Positions 27,540 through 37,623 of a stretch of 64,000 nucleotides of DNA are shown in pieces (within the stretch, counting starts at the first letter, position 1; each line of letters begins with the position of its first letter). The translations under genes and the position numbers were made by a program. Under the pieces are notes generated by a model. It made no database searches and was not told where the DNA came from. It was given only the letters and a program-made list of their open reading frames with translations. Source of the stretch: Prostheceraeus crozeri (taxonomy: Eukaryota > Platyhelminthes > Polycladida > Euryleptidae); NCBI GenBank assembly GCA_907163375.1, contig CAJQUW010008653.1, positions 62,001 through 126,000 on the forward strand. Reading direction: 5' to 3'.

Positions 27540-28358
27540 GTTGAGATTGAATTAATGAATACAGTACGTAGTTATGAAAATGGCTTCGTGTAATGTCAAT
27601 TAGGCCCATGCATGCATGTGTACATGGCACGAATGCCCCGAAGAGCAGGACTAAAATATAGCTGCGCTGAACTGCTTAGAATCTAATTCAATGCTAATTT
27701 TTTATGGATTCAATTAAGGACTTCAACAAAAATTGGGGGGCCTACTGATCTGTGTATCAAAATTCACAAAGGTTTTGAAGAAATACATGATTTTGCATAA
27801 ATATTGATGCATTATTTACCAGGGAACTTGATCTGTTGGAGCAAAATGAATAGCACCATTGGTCTTAGGATGCTCGAAATATCCAGAAAAAGTTGGTTTC
27901 ATGCGAATAAATTTTTTTCTTCTGCATTTGTGAATCAGTGTTATTAATCAAGTCTTGCAAGGACCAGCAGAAAAGATGTGTACATATAAATATCTGATAC
28001 GACGACATGAAAAACTAGAAATAGCCATAATTGAATAATATAGATTCCTCTCGAGATGAGAGAGAGTCTATCTTTTGCTGCAATAAAGATCATTTATATA
28101 ACCTGACTCTTTCCGACTCACATATTACGCAATGACTAGTCAGAGCATTTTCCAAAGATCATTTAGGATGATCTTAATAATCTTAAAACACTATAATGCT
28201 GCTTTATATCCGATGCATCAAGCTGTATCTCACCTGTAACAGATTGACAAATGAAATATGATCCGAGTAGATGTATTAATTACACGTTAGAGCCGGCCCT
28301 TGCTTCAACTTGTCTTCTTCAGTAATTCACATAGACTCTCTCCCATGTCAACATAGGC
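27540..28358. other. Stretch without recognised features
   Basis: Intronic sequence between the multicopy-family pseudogene and a PLE insertion. Nothing recognised. Confidence 0.5.
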
Positions 28359-28459
28359 ACATCACATAATTCTCTGAAGATGCAGTGCGCGGTTCCTTTC
28401 ATATTCTTCAAGCAACGGAGGGAAAACCACGATTGACCGGTGTAGTCGTATTTAATTCA

Positions 28460-28497
28460 GCGACAAGTTTCGACCGGTGCTTCGGTCCTGTTCACGC
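28460..28497 (-). ncRNA. Degenerate hammerhead-like ribozyme motif of the PLE
   Basis: On minus: GACCG-AAGCAC-CGGTC forms stem II, followed by GAAAC-TT-GTC, the conserved GAAA box, a minimal stem III and a GUC cleavage triplet. The position of the CUGAUGA box reads GTGAACA, so the core has diverged. PLEs are known to carry minimal hammerhead ribozymes in this region. Probably inactive in this copy. Confidence 0.5.
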
Positions 28498-28688
28498 AAA
28501 CTGGCACATCAAATGCTGCCTTGATAATAATTCACAGTACATAAATGAGAGAGGTAAAACGTGACCTTCAGTTCACGTGCACTAGACATTAAAATGACCT
28601 TCCTAAAATATAAGAAGCAAATAATGACTTCTACTGACTAAAATAATAGTAATATGAAAGAATGTCTAAAAATGATACAGAAGCAAAA

Positions 28689-29606
28689 TCACTTAGAGAC
28701 TAATCGTGTCCATGTGTCATCCACCACACACTTCACTCTGTTTGAGGAACCGAGCTTCTTTGTCCACCATGCCTCCTTGAATATTCTCTTCTTATACCAT
28801 GACTGCTCCCTGTCCAGTGTAGTCGCCGCCTCCCAGTCCATGGTGTGACCCGTCTTCATAACATGTGCAGATATTTCTGAGCATTCGACATTCATGTTCC
28901 TCACCATTCTTTTGTGCTCCTTGACCCGCTGCTCCAAAGTTCTTCCAGACTCGCCAACGTATGTCCACTGGCATCCCATACACCTTATTTGGTACACAAC
29001 ACCCAAATGTACTCTCCCCTCCTGACGCTTTCTTACCAATCGGTCAGCCAACCTGCAAACCGGTCTGCCAGTCACTCTCCTTCCAAGTCCACCAAGAATC
29101 TTGGATATCCTCTCGTAGACCCCTGGGTAATATGGTAACGAATACCTTGGACCTTCATGCAACTCCTCCTCCTTCCTTCCACTAGACTTCCCCATGACCA
29201 AGAGATCACTTCGCCGGTAACCTCTGCGCGTCAAATCACGTCTAATTCTTCTGCGTTCATTTTTCTTCTCCCCAACCGAACAAATCTGGTCCACCCTTCT
29301 GTCGAGAGAACCAACAACTCCGCGAAACACCGATTTCGGATGACACGAGTTTCTTTCCAAATAACTGTTACGGTGCGTGTTTTTCCTGAATACTCCGAAC
29401 ACCACTCCCTCACGACTTCTCCTTATTGCAATATCTAAAAACGGCAAAACCCCATCGCTTTCTTGTTCCACCGTAAATTTAATCGAAGGTCTCAAGGAAT
29501 TCAAGAAATCAAGATATTCCTGAACATCCTTTGGGTCTCCTTTGAATCGCGCCAGTATATCGTCAATATATCTCATCCAAACATCTGGCACTCGCAGCCC
29601 CCTCAA
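28689..29606 (-). CDS. PLE protein: RT C-terminus plus GIY-YIG endonuclease
   Basis: An uninterrupted 305-codon frame. It opens at RT motif C (WMRYIDDILARF), continues through the thumb with LPFLDIAIRRSREGVVFGVF, a basic linker, and a GIY-YIG nuclease (GVVYQIRCMGCQWTYVGES, then RTLEQRVKEHKR). It ends with a conserved HVMKTGHTMDWEAA and a KEAWWTKK segment. RT motifs A and B are missing because the element is 5'-truncated. The open frame suggests a fairly recent insertion. Confidence 0.88.
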   Translation of the reverse strand: MRGLRVPDVWMRYIDDILARFKGDPKDVQEYLDFLNSLRPSIKFTVEQESDGVLPFLDIAIRRSREGVVFGVFRKNTHRNSYLERNSCHPKSVFRGVVGSLDRRVDQICSVGEKKNERRRIRRDLTRRGYRRSDLLVMGKSSGRKEEELHEGPRYSLPYYPGVYERISKILGGLGRRVTGRPVCRLADRLVRKRQEGRVHLGVVYQIRCMGCQWTYVGESGRTLEQRVKEHKRMVRNMNVECSEISAHVMKTGHTMDWEAATTLDREQSWYKKRIFKEAWWTKKLGSSNRVKCVVDDTWTRLVSK

Positions 29607-29648
29607 TATAGTGGTTTTCCCTCCGTTGCTTGAAGGACATCACATAAT

Positions 29649-30396
29649 ATAGCCTATGTAGGCATATGTATCATTCATATATTTACAGGCAATTTAGTTT
29701 TTTCTTATTGCAATAAATCAAGACCTTGATGTTCACTTCAAAGATTTTTCTTTGATGATGCGATGTCTTGCTAGCCTCAAAGATATGGATTAGTGATAAG
29801 CAGACAACGTATAATAAGAATCAATGAGTGTTTGCATTTATCAGCATGTCAAATTTGCAGACCTGATCACGAGTTAATGACAATCGATCATTTAAAACGA
29901 TTTCGAAGACGGATCATTCGACTCTGTCTTGCCTTTTTGCCAAGCTTGTTATTCATCAGATTTATTTACGACATGTTGACAAGGATTAAAGAGAAGAGAC
30001 AATGGCTGAGACTTTTCACATAAAACCCAGTGTCGGTGATGTTTTAAAGACGCTAAAAAACATGCTTAAACCATGTTTTTTTCAACCATGACTTTTTCAA
30101 TCCTATTACCTAATAGTCCGGGAGCTAGCGTGAAGTTGTGCAGGGAACGAGGTAGTACATAAAACTTTCACATAGCATAGTACACCTCTAACCTACTGCA
30201 AAACTTCGCGTCTGCCGGATCAGATCATTTGCTTTTTAGAAATAGAGAGGATAACACAATCCTATGTATTTCCAGTGGTAAAATTGTGACATTTAAGGTG
30301 TTGACTCCATTTTTTCGAATTTTTGCTCATAAAAGTTACACAAATTGGTATTTTGTTGAACTGGTTATTATAGAAATCATCTACAGATCATGATCT
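29649..30396. other. Stretch without recognised features
   Basis: Intronic sequence. No gene, RNA or transposon signature recognised. Confidence 0.5.
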
Positions 30397-30580
30397 TTCA
30401 AATGAGTTATCATTCAGTGACAGAGGATGAAGTAACGTGTACAAACAGACACTTTTCGTTGGTGTAACTGCACATTTTAACATAGAAATTTCAGGAAAAT
30501 TGTTGATATACTTTAACGAAAAGTGTCTGTTTGTACACGTTACTTCATCCTCTGTCACTGAATGATAACTCATTTGAAAA
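30397..30580. repeat. Foldback element with 64-bp inverted arms
   Basis: The arms (about 30397-30460 and 30516-30580, starting TTTCAAATGAGTTATC) are almost perfectly complementary and separated by about 55 bp. No coding capacity. It resembles a small foldback transposon or palindrome; no clear target duplication was found. Confidence 0.8.
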
Positions 30581-30634
30581 TTTGAAAAAGCGCTAGTGCT
30601 TAATTGCTGTTTTGATTTTTTTGCGGGCAGAAAC

Positions 30635-30637
<3 letters not shown>

Positions 30638-30712
<75 letters not shown>
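30638..30712. repeat. (CT)n-(TA)n microsatellite
   Basis: About 15 CT repeats run directly into about 22 TA repeats. It lies about 160 bp before a PLE-linked inverted repeat. Confidence 0.97.
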
Positions 30713-30716
<4 letters not shown>

Positions 30717-30910
30717 CAAGAAAAATATTAATAACTATACTCAGCAACCGGTGAAACATATAATGAAATTGAAATAGGAAACACGACTTTTACTTATAAG
30801 CATAAGCGCCTTCTTTTCTTCAAAAAGAAAAAAAGCATCTAAACATGCCGAGACCCCGAAAGGAAAAATTCAAGAGGTGAGAACAAAATCTGACTTAAAT
30901 CATTACGGGA

Positions 30911-30951
30911 ACTACAAACGTTTCTGGCATATTTGCCGTCATCAGTGTAGT
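30911..30951 (-). ncRNA. Hammerhead-like ribozyme motif (left arm)
   Basis: On minus: ACTACA (stem I), CTGATGA core, GGC-AAATAT-GCC (stem II), GAAAC core, GTT cleavage position, TGTAGT (stem I partner, six pairs). All conserved boxes of a type I minimal hammerhead are present. The base pair next to stem II is C-A, a weakness. Confidence 0.55.
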
Positions 30952-31404
30952 ATGCCCTATTGTAGAGAATCAGCAAATCAGATGCCGATAAATCGTCATC
31001 CGACCTCCAGACATCTAAAATTAATGAAATAGTTCAAATCTTGTTCTCAGAGCTCGGGCTCAAAAATTTGAACTTGCAAACACGAATGCAAATAGCTAGT
31101 TCGTGTTGCGTTCTATGCACAAACCATTGGTATGTTTTTTTTTCTTTCGGGGTCTCGGCATGTTTAGATTCATTCTTTCACTTGCCAAATGTGTCAGCTG
31201 CCGGCTTTCTATGTACATCCACCTACCAATGGTTTGTGCATAGAACGCAACACGAACTAGCTATTTGCATTCGTGTTTGCAAGTTCAAATTTTTGAACCC
31301 GAGCTCTGAGAACAAGATTTGAATTATTTCATTAATTGTAGATGTCTGGAGGTCGGATGACGATTCATCGGCATCTGATTTACTGATTCTCTACAATAGG
31401 GTAT

Positions 31405-31445
31405 ACTACACTGATGACGGCAAATAAGCCAGAAACGTTTGTAGT
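31405..31445 (+). ncRNA. Hammerhead-like ribozyme motif (right arm)
   Basis: On +: ACTACA, CTGATGA, GGC-AAATAA-GCC, GAAAC, GTT, TGTAGT. It is the mirror copy of 30911-30951 and keeps every core box. It lies 5' of a PLE fragment on the same strand, as expected for a PLE pseudo-LTR ribozyme. Confidence 0.55.
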
Positions 31446-31549
31446 TCTCGTAATGATTTAAGTCAGATTTTGTTCTCACCTCTTGGATACATATATATAT
31501 TTTTTTTAAGGAAAAAGAAGACGAGGTCAATAAAAACATTTATTGGAAA

Positions 31550-32190
31550 GCTTTCGACAAGTCTTTTTCAATCCAAATGCAACAACAATTTTAAAACAAG
31601 CGAAAAGGAAATTCCTAACATTCTAACAAAACTGTTATTCCCTTCATAAGAACATACAACAGAAATAATCCGGATATTTTCAAAGAGGTGATCAAACCTT
31701 TGTCCAGTACCTTGCCTTTAATAAAATCCTTCTGTAATTGCGAGCTTAGGTCAACTTTTCACCAACCCAGACCATTGATTTCTATCCTCTCCAACAAAAA
31801 TAGAATGACTATTTCGGGGTCCGGCGCTGTAAAGCTTGCGACACCTTAATTACCGGCAAAAGCATAACATTCCAAACCCCTTTCGGTACCAAACATTTTG
31901 AGAAAAATCAGAACCTTTCCTGTACATCCTGCAATGTCATTTACAAATTGCAATGTCGGAATTGTCGTGAATATTATATTGGCCAAACCGGGGACACTTT
32001 TAGAAGGCGTATTACCATCCATCGACAGCAGGTTTATAGTGCTCACTATTCTTTCCTCAAAGTGAGCAAGCATATAGCCACGTGTGGCAAAGACTTCTAT
32101 GCCACTCCTTTATATCAGCTATATCCTAATGCTTCCAAGATAGAAAGGGAAAGGAAGCTATGTTTATTAAAAAATTTCTTCCTACCTTAA
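31550..32190 (+). pseudogene. PLE fragment with GIY-YIG endonuclease
   Basis: The + strand encodes LPFIRTYNRNNPDIFKEVIK, a Cys-containing linker and then SCTSCNVIYKLQCRNCREYY with IGQTGDTFRRRITIHRQQV, the GIY-YIG core, ending KHIATCGKDFYATPLYQLYP. A CxxC pair precedes the nuclease, as in several PLE clades. An in-frame stop separates the first part from the nuclease, and the RT is missing, so it is a relic. Confidence 0.75.
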
Positions 32191-32331
32191 ATGCCTAATG
32201 TATTATATAGATATGCATGTATCCTCTTCTCACTTTTTATTCAATGCCTTGATAAGCAGTCAAACTCTGAAATCGATCGGCATAATGCATTATTTGAGAA
32301 TCTGGCTGATTTTTATTTTACCTATATATAT

Positions 32332-32589
32332 AAATGATAAAGCGATCATACCAAAAACACGTCTTTGCGTAACCGGTTTCTGTGGTTTATTGATGGTTTC
32401 CACTTCATCAGTCGAAAATGAATGAATTAAATTTGGCTCATTGGCAGTTTAAGGGAGGTTTGAATTTCAATATGAAATATCTCTCTTTTGCCTCCCTTTC
32501 TACTCTATGAGCTGTCTAACAACTGAAATATAGGCACAGCTTCAAACTTGATTTCTTGATTGCGGCAACACTCTCTGATGTGCTTGCTT
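32332..32589 (-). repeat. Inverted arm (left) of the split PLE, 3' end with hammerhead-like motif
   Basis: Reverse complement of 37624-37881 over 258 bp with few differences. In minus sense it holds the last 25 or so codons of the GIY-YIG domain, the 3' UTR and a hammerhead-like motif (32362-32420). A short (TA)n run adjoins its outer end at 32322-32331. Confidence 0.88.
32362..32420 (-). ncRNA. Hammerhead-like ribozyme motif
   Basis: On minus: CTGATGA, a GTGG/CCAC stem II, GAAACCGGTT with self-complementary stem III, and weak stem I pairing (GC, then TTT/AAA). Same as the copy at 37793-37851. Such loopless stem III forms are thought to cleave as dimers. Confidence 0.45.
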
Positions 32590-32790
32590 ACATGCAACAT
32601 AGAGATATTTGGATTGTTTATATATTGGCGGTAAACGGTCAAGCGGTTCCGAAAGATATCACCAGTCTGCCTAATGTAGAAATCGTCACAACCTTTGCAT
32701 TTCAGAATGTATATAGAGTTACTAGAATAGCACTTGAAATAATGCCGAATTTGAAGTCAATATAGGTGCCATTGATTATAAGTTTCATAT
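32520..32790 (-). pseudogene. GIY-YIG domain of the split PLE
   Basis: On minus: NSIYILKCKGCDDFYIRQTG, then DIFRNRLTVYRQYINNPNIS, HVSKHIRECC and FEAVPIFQLLDSS. This is the endonuclease end of the PLE whose RT lies at 36364-37610; LINE-B sits between them. The usual YIG reads YIR. No start in frame because the 5' part is displaced by the LINE. Confidence 0.7.
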
Positions 32791-32980
32791 GATCACCAGT
32801 GATCAAGTGATCACAACATTTTCACTTTTTATCATCGCACCGACTTATAATAATATCTTTATTTCTTGAAAGTGAAAATCAAAAAACATTTCAGTAAAAG
32901 TATGATCGACATAACAGCATGGATGAAAGCAAAAAAATGACTTAAGTGATCGAGAAAGACAGGAGAAAATTAACGAAACT

Positions 32981-34368
32981 TCAGTGCATGCCAAGCATTT
33001 CATTGATCACGATAGTGGAGAACACAGTAAAACAATTTCGTCGTCTTTCCGTACGGGAAGATGGAACCGAGAAAGCACGATTGCCAATTGGTTTAATACA
33101 GTGATTGAGAGGATGTGTTGGTTGAATCGCGGCAAGGAGGAGTTTCCTTATAGAAGTAAAGTATTTCCGAAAAAAGTCATCATCTGAATGAGCACATGAG
33201 CAGTTGTTTCCACAAATTATCCGGCGAGCACGGTTAAAAGTTCGTTTGACGATTTGTCGGCATTTATAATTCAAATTTCCAAATAATGGAGCACAGTAAA
33301 GAAGGACACTTTCTATTACCGATTCGTAAATCAGCCACAAATCATCATGTGAAATAAAGGGCTTAAGGACACGAAGCAAGTACAAGCGTGTTGAGCTTTT
33401 GATTTTGAAAATGGTGGTTCCAGGAAAGATTTGATGACCACGTAGCCCCTAACAGCTTCATTTGCGACACTACAGAAAATGGCAAAGAAAGTTCGAGAAC
33501 AACATTTTTCTTGTTGAACACCATGGCACTGGTTTTTGACATGTTGATATTCAGCTTGTTGTTTGAGACCCAATCGCATATGTTATTGAATTCCATTTGA
33601 ACTGTATTTTGAATTTGATTTATTGACATGTTCTGTTCAATTGTGATCACCTCACTGACGTCGTCAGCATACTGAAGCAGAAACGTATCTGTGAATTTCG
33701 GGAATATGTCACTGCAGTAAAGCACAAAAAGATATGAACCAAGCAATGATCCTTGTGGTACTCCACTTGAGACTGATATGAAGCTACTTAGAACATTCTT
33801 TATCCGAACAGATTGAGCTCTATCAGATTGAGCTCTCAGTCAAGTAATGCTTTAGCCACATCAGAAAACCTGTCGGCAAATTCAGCCTGTATAACTTCTG
33901 AAGGAGATTGTCATGTGGAACAGAATCGAAATCTCTTGTGAGATCATGGCTTAGTAATATGCATGATGTTACACTTCATTCGTCCAGTTGCTTAGTGACA
34001 TGATCATGAAGTGATATCAGTACAGCGGTTGTACTGGATTTTGGCTTGTATCCGTACTGAGTAATAGGAAAATGCAACAAGAATCTCGGCTTCAATGCAT
34101 CCAGAATAAACTTCTCCAAAATCTTACTGGGAACACTGAGAAGACTTATCGGACGTAGCTGATTGAGCTTTGGTGGTGAAGTCTTTGGAATCGCAGAAAC
34201 ATGACACTGCTTGAAAAGGATCGGTACTTTGCGCTCAAGTATGGACGAGTTAATTATATTGCATATCGGACCTGCGATAAATGGTGCTGCAATCTTGTAG
34301 AGCTTATTTGAAACTCCATGTGAACCAGTAGATTTGGACACTTTAAGCTTATTGAGCTCAATGCGCAC
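32981..34368 (-). pseudogene. LINE-B reverse transcriptase, frame-broken
   Basis: Pieces in order: NKLKVSKSTGSHGVSNKLYK with RPISLLSVPSKILEKFILD and QYGYKPKSSTTAVLISLHDH (fingers), a GSYLFVLYCSDIF/LLQYADDVSEVI palm with intact YADD, then MYLLRVLKPFISHDDLWLIY and NRARRIICGNNCSC (thumb). At least three frame changes separate them, so it is a pseudogene with intact individual motifs. Confidence 0.8.
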
Positions 34369-34392
34369 ATATTCAGTGTCAATCTACGGGCA

Positions 34393-34965
34393 TCACAATT
34401 CATTATCTTCAGTTACTTGAAAGGAGGAAAAAACACTGCTTTGGAACGCTTGACAAAAGGTTTCATTGATTGCTTCAGCTGCCTCGTCAATACTACGACA
34501 TGTTGCCAGCAGAGAACTTAAAGGATTTTGAGTGCGCTTTCCTGATATCTCATTCACAACATTCCATGGATTCTTATCTTGATTCTTGACCCTTTTGTAC
34601 CAAAGCATCTTTGCTCTTGAAATTTCTTTCTTGCATTTAATTTTCAAATTTTCGTATCGTTCAAAATCTATATGTCTAAAAGCTTCCCACCTTTCTGTAA
34701 TGAGCAGTTATAGAAAAGGAGACATCCATGGCTTTTCACGTGGACCCATCATAACAATTCTTTGGGGAATTGAAGACAAAGATTGACAAAATTTTTCATA
34801 AAAAATCTGAGTCTTGTTGTCAATATCACTTTCTCTGTATAAGTCAACAAAATTTATGGATTTTAAACAGTTCAGAAAATGTTGCATATGATGGTCTCTG
34901 TAGTTATAAACAATATGTGTGGTATATTCAGAAGCTGAGGATTCCTGCAGAGATTTCAAGAACAC
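34393..34965 (-). pseudogene. LINE-B ORF2 linker
   Basis: Two frames (34965-34708 and 34647-34393) encode VMMGPREKPWMSPFL and ISRAKMLWYKRVKNQDKNPW followed by VVNEISGKRTQNPL, the equivalent of the LINE-A segment VWKVVNEIRGK. A frame change lies between them. Confidence 0.65.
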
Positions 34966-35582
34966 TTGCTGATGAGAGCCCTACGCCTCGTAAACAGAGG
35001 AGGACCAATTTCCGCTGAAGGATATTTGTCAGACAAGCTATCACTGACGTAAAAGTGATCTAAGATAACCTGATCTCGTGTAGGATCCAAAACCTTTTGA
35101 ATCAAATTGTGTGCGTTTACAATGTTAGTGATATCCAAGCGATTTAAATCTCCACAGAAAACTATTTGATAGGATGGGTTATCATTTAGTATGAGATTGA
35201 ATTCACGAATAAAAAAGTCATTCAAACAGTCATTGGTCTCACTCTTTCTGTTCGGCGGAACGTACGTAGCACATAAAATGTAATTAAGACGACAGAAATT
35301 GAAGGTAAGAAAAATGTGTTCCCCGAGTGGCGGGTTCGACATTGGCACATGCTGCTCTATCCTGATTTTTGATTTAGACCAAATTGCTACACCACCACCT
35401 GTTTGATTTTTCCTGTCAACACGAAAAAGGTTGTATCCCTCAATCTGAGAAAGGACAGACTCGTGTTGAGAATTCAGCCAGGTTTCTGTTAGGATGACAA
35501 ATTCGGGTTGTTTTACTCGACATGTTAACCGCAATTCGTCCATTTTATTTGGAGTCGCAATACTTCTGGCATTGAACATCAA
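34956..35582 (-). CDS. LINE-B endonuclease domain
   Basis: A 208-residue frame with MMFNARSIATPNKMDELRLT, EFVILTETWLNS (catalytic Glu), GGGVAIWSKSKIRIEQHVP, YVPPNRKSETND and IVFCGDLNRLD. The usual GDFN reads GDLN. The final Ser-Asp-His motif is lost by a frame change at the C-terminus (PPLFTRRRALISK). Confidence 0.8.
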   Translation of the reverse strand: MMFNARSIATPNKMDELRLTCRVKQPEFVILTETWLNSQHESVLSQIEGYNLFRVDRKNQTGGGVAIWSKSKIRIEQHVPMSNPPLGEHIFLTFNFCRLNYILCATYVPPNRKSETNDCLNDFFIREFNLILNDNPSYQIVFCGDLNRLDITNIVNAHNLIQKVLDPTRDQVILDHFYVSDSLSDKYPSAEIGPPLFTRRRALISKCS

Positions 35583-35639
35583 AAAGGAAGGATAAACATC
35601 ACAGTTTTGATTCTCAGAATTGGTAGAAAAATCATTTAG

Positions 35640-36308
35640 TCATTCAGACTGCAAGATACATCGCAGCGGATCTTCAAAATCGACGATCTGATCACCTACG
35701 AATAATCTGCCTTTTCGAATGTAAATATTTTGGTCTGGATAGTCATTTCTCAGGCTTTTGACTTTGGTCCGCAGCCTAGCACTTTCTCTACGATCAGCAA
35801 AGCACTTGTCGCTATCAAAGAAAATCCCTTGAAGTCTGGAATCATTTTTTCTTTTTCGAGCACTCTCTAAGTACATATTTCTCACAGCTCGACTGCTTGT
35901 TTTAACTTTAATTGGTCTGTGTTCGTTAGCTTTCTTCCTACCTACCCTGAGAATCGACGTGTTTTGCAAATGATTTCTCAAATCAGCATTAACGATGTTC
36001 AAAATGTCCTTTACTTTCATCTCAGTGTCATCTAGTTGACTATCAGAAACTTCAGGGATTCCTCTTATGATCAAATTCGGACTTAGCTCATTTCTAATTT
36101 CACGGAGCTTAGTGCGTTTAGAATTGACTATGTAGCTTTTTATTTGTTGAATTTCTTCTTCATGGCGATTTTGCACAATCTTGATGTTATTCACATTTTC
36201 ATCTAGTGTAGCAATTTTCTGACTTACCGTTTCTAAACGATTGAGAATTGTACTTAAAATTCTTTCTTCTGATTCTTTTGTTAGTCTTTGAAATTCGCTC
36301 AACGTCAA
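35640..36308 (-). CDS. LINE-B ORF1 protein
   Basis: A 222-residue open frame. An N-terminal coiled coil (RILSTILNRLETVSQKIATL) is followed by LSPNLIIRGIPEVSDSQLDD and ILRVGRKKANEHRPIKV (RRM-like), then a C-terminal domain GIFFDSDKCFADRRESARLR with DQNIYIRKGRLFVGD. The layout parallels LINE-A ORF1 and L1-type ORF1 proteins that bind LINE RNA. Confidence 0.75.
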   Translation of the reverse strand: MTLSEFQRLTKESEERILSTILNRLETVSQKIATLDENVNNIKIVQNRHEEEIQQIKSYIVNSKRTKLREIRNELSPNLIIRGIPEVSDSQLDDTEMKVKDILNIVNADLRNHLQNTSILRVGRKKANEHRPIKVKTSSRAVRNMYLESARKRKNDSRLQGIFFDSDKCFADRRESARLRTKVKSLRNDYPDQNIYIRKGRLFVGDQIVDFEDPLRCILQSE

Positions 36309-36363
36309 ATTACCTGTTATAAAATTCTGTTATCAATTTATACCATTGTTTTGCTTGTTTGTC

Positions 36364-37610
36364 TCATTTTTTTAATATATTCAGTAAAAATTTACTCTGA
36401 TGAAGAGACCGAATTATTTTTCTATCTGTGAATTTATTTAATAAATTAAGACAGCCAATCATAGGACTTATTATTTGATTATATACAGCAGGGTTGCTTG
36501 GATTATAAGTACCTGTAGTAATAAAAGGTAAAATCGTTTGATCATTCTTTTTACCATCATTTTCAGCATTTATGTTCTTAGCAGATTTGGCTTTCACAAT
36601 TGCGTCATTTATCAAAGTATGAGGATAGTTTAACTTTATCAATCTGTTTTTTAACTCGAGCAATCTATGAGATTTCCTGTCTTCATTTGATACAATCGCA
36701 GTAGTTCTCTTGGCTCAAGTGTATGGTTCATTATTCAAAGTGTGTCTTGGATGACTCGAATGATACGGCACATAATTCAAACTGTCCGCTGGTTTTCGGA
36801 ATATATCCGTCTCAATTTTTTCCTGGTTTTTATAAACAGTGACATCAAAGAAGTTGATATATTTCTCTCCAGTTTCTTTAGTAAATTTTATCACAGGCTG
36901 AATATCCTTTAAAAACAATGAAAATCTTCTATGCTGCCGAAATCGTCATTCCATAAGACAAAGCATCGTCTAGATATCTTATCCAAGATGATTTAAAAAC
37001 GTCTATCAAAGAATTATTGCAAACACTCGTCAACGAATTATATAAAATTGATTCAATATATCCTATAGTCAAAGATGCATAAGAAGACGCCATCTTGGTC
37101 CCCATGGCAGTACCTGAGATTTTTTCAAAAAAGTCTTGTCATTAAATATGAAACAATTATTATTCAAAATTATTTCCACGCCTTCTATGATAAATGAAGC
37201 AGTAAATCTAACTGATATATATTCTCTTTGGCTATCAATCCAAAATGTAATGGCTTCCATACCTTATGTGTGAGGTATGCTGGTGTACAATGAGATCACG
37301 TCAATAGTTTCGAACATGTCATTGGTTCCATCTTCGGGTAAGTTATTTATAAAATGACGGGTGTCCCTACAGTAACGAGGAAGCCTTTGGACGAGGGGCT
37401 TCAAAACCTCATCAGTCAGCTCGCTTAGCCTACTAGTAGCAGAATTAATGCTACTGATAATAGGTCGAAACTTGGTTGATGCGGTATTAACGTGCGCGTA
37501 TCCAAAATTATCAGGTTTGCATTTTTCAAATAAGTCATTATGTTTATGAAGTTTAGGCAAACCATTGAGTGAAATTTTATGATATAATTATGCTGTTTTT
37601 TGGAGAGCAA
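36364..37610 (-). pseudogene. RT of the split PLE, frame-broken
   Basis: On minus: MPKLHKHNDLFEKCKPDNFG, FRPIISSINSATSRLSELTD, DVISLYTSIPHT (motif A region), a stretch with EAITFWIDSQREYISV, the damaged motif B, FLKDIQPVIKFTKETGEKYI with FFDVTVYKNQEKIETDIFRK (thumb), and LPFITTGTYNPSNPAVYNQ. Three or four frame changes interrupt it. Motif C (YxDD) falls in a gap around 36950 and reads poorly. The order is that of Penelope-like RTs. Its GIY-YIG part lies across LINE-B at 32520-32790. Confidence 0.75.
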
Positions 37611-37623
37611 AAAAGAAATAAAA

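Larger units (their letters stand above)
28371..29636 (-). mobile_element. 5'-truncated Penelope-like element with 12-bp target duplication
   Basis: The insert is flanked by ACATCACATAAT at 28359-28370 and 29637-29648. It carries one open frame (28689-29606) with the end of an RT and a GIY-YIG nuclease, and a 3' region with a hammerhead-like motif. A 25-bp inverted repeat (CTTCAAGCAACGGAGGG..., 28406-28430 and 29611-29635) lies near both ends. These are hallmarks of GIY-YIG-bearing PLEs, which are commonly 5'-truncated and carry inverted or tandem terminal pieces. Confidence 0.85.
30871..31485. repeat. 262-bp inverted repeat with 91-bp spacer, PLE-type terminal pair
   Basis: The arms 30871-31132 and 31224-31485 are complementary without net indels and differ at only a few bases. 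Each arm has a hammerhead-like motif. The spacer holds a piece (31144-31168) that is the reverse complement of 30838-30862. A PLE coding fragment follows on + from about 31550. The structure suits inverted pseudo-LTRs of a Penelope-like element. Confidence 0.85.
32845..36360 (-). mobile_element. LINE-B inserted into a PLE
   Basis: On minus: ORF1 (36308-35640), endonuclease (35582-34956), linker (34965-34393), RT (34368-32981). The 3' end is near 32845, with AATAAAGATATTATT as a possible tail. Several frame changes (near 34960, 34650, 34380, 33750 and 33380) break ORF2. It differs from LINE-A in sequence and tail. It splits the PLE between its RT and GIY-YIG parts, so it is younger than that PLE. 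Confidence 0.82.
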
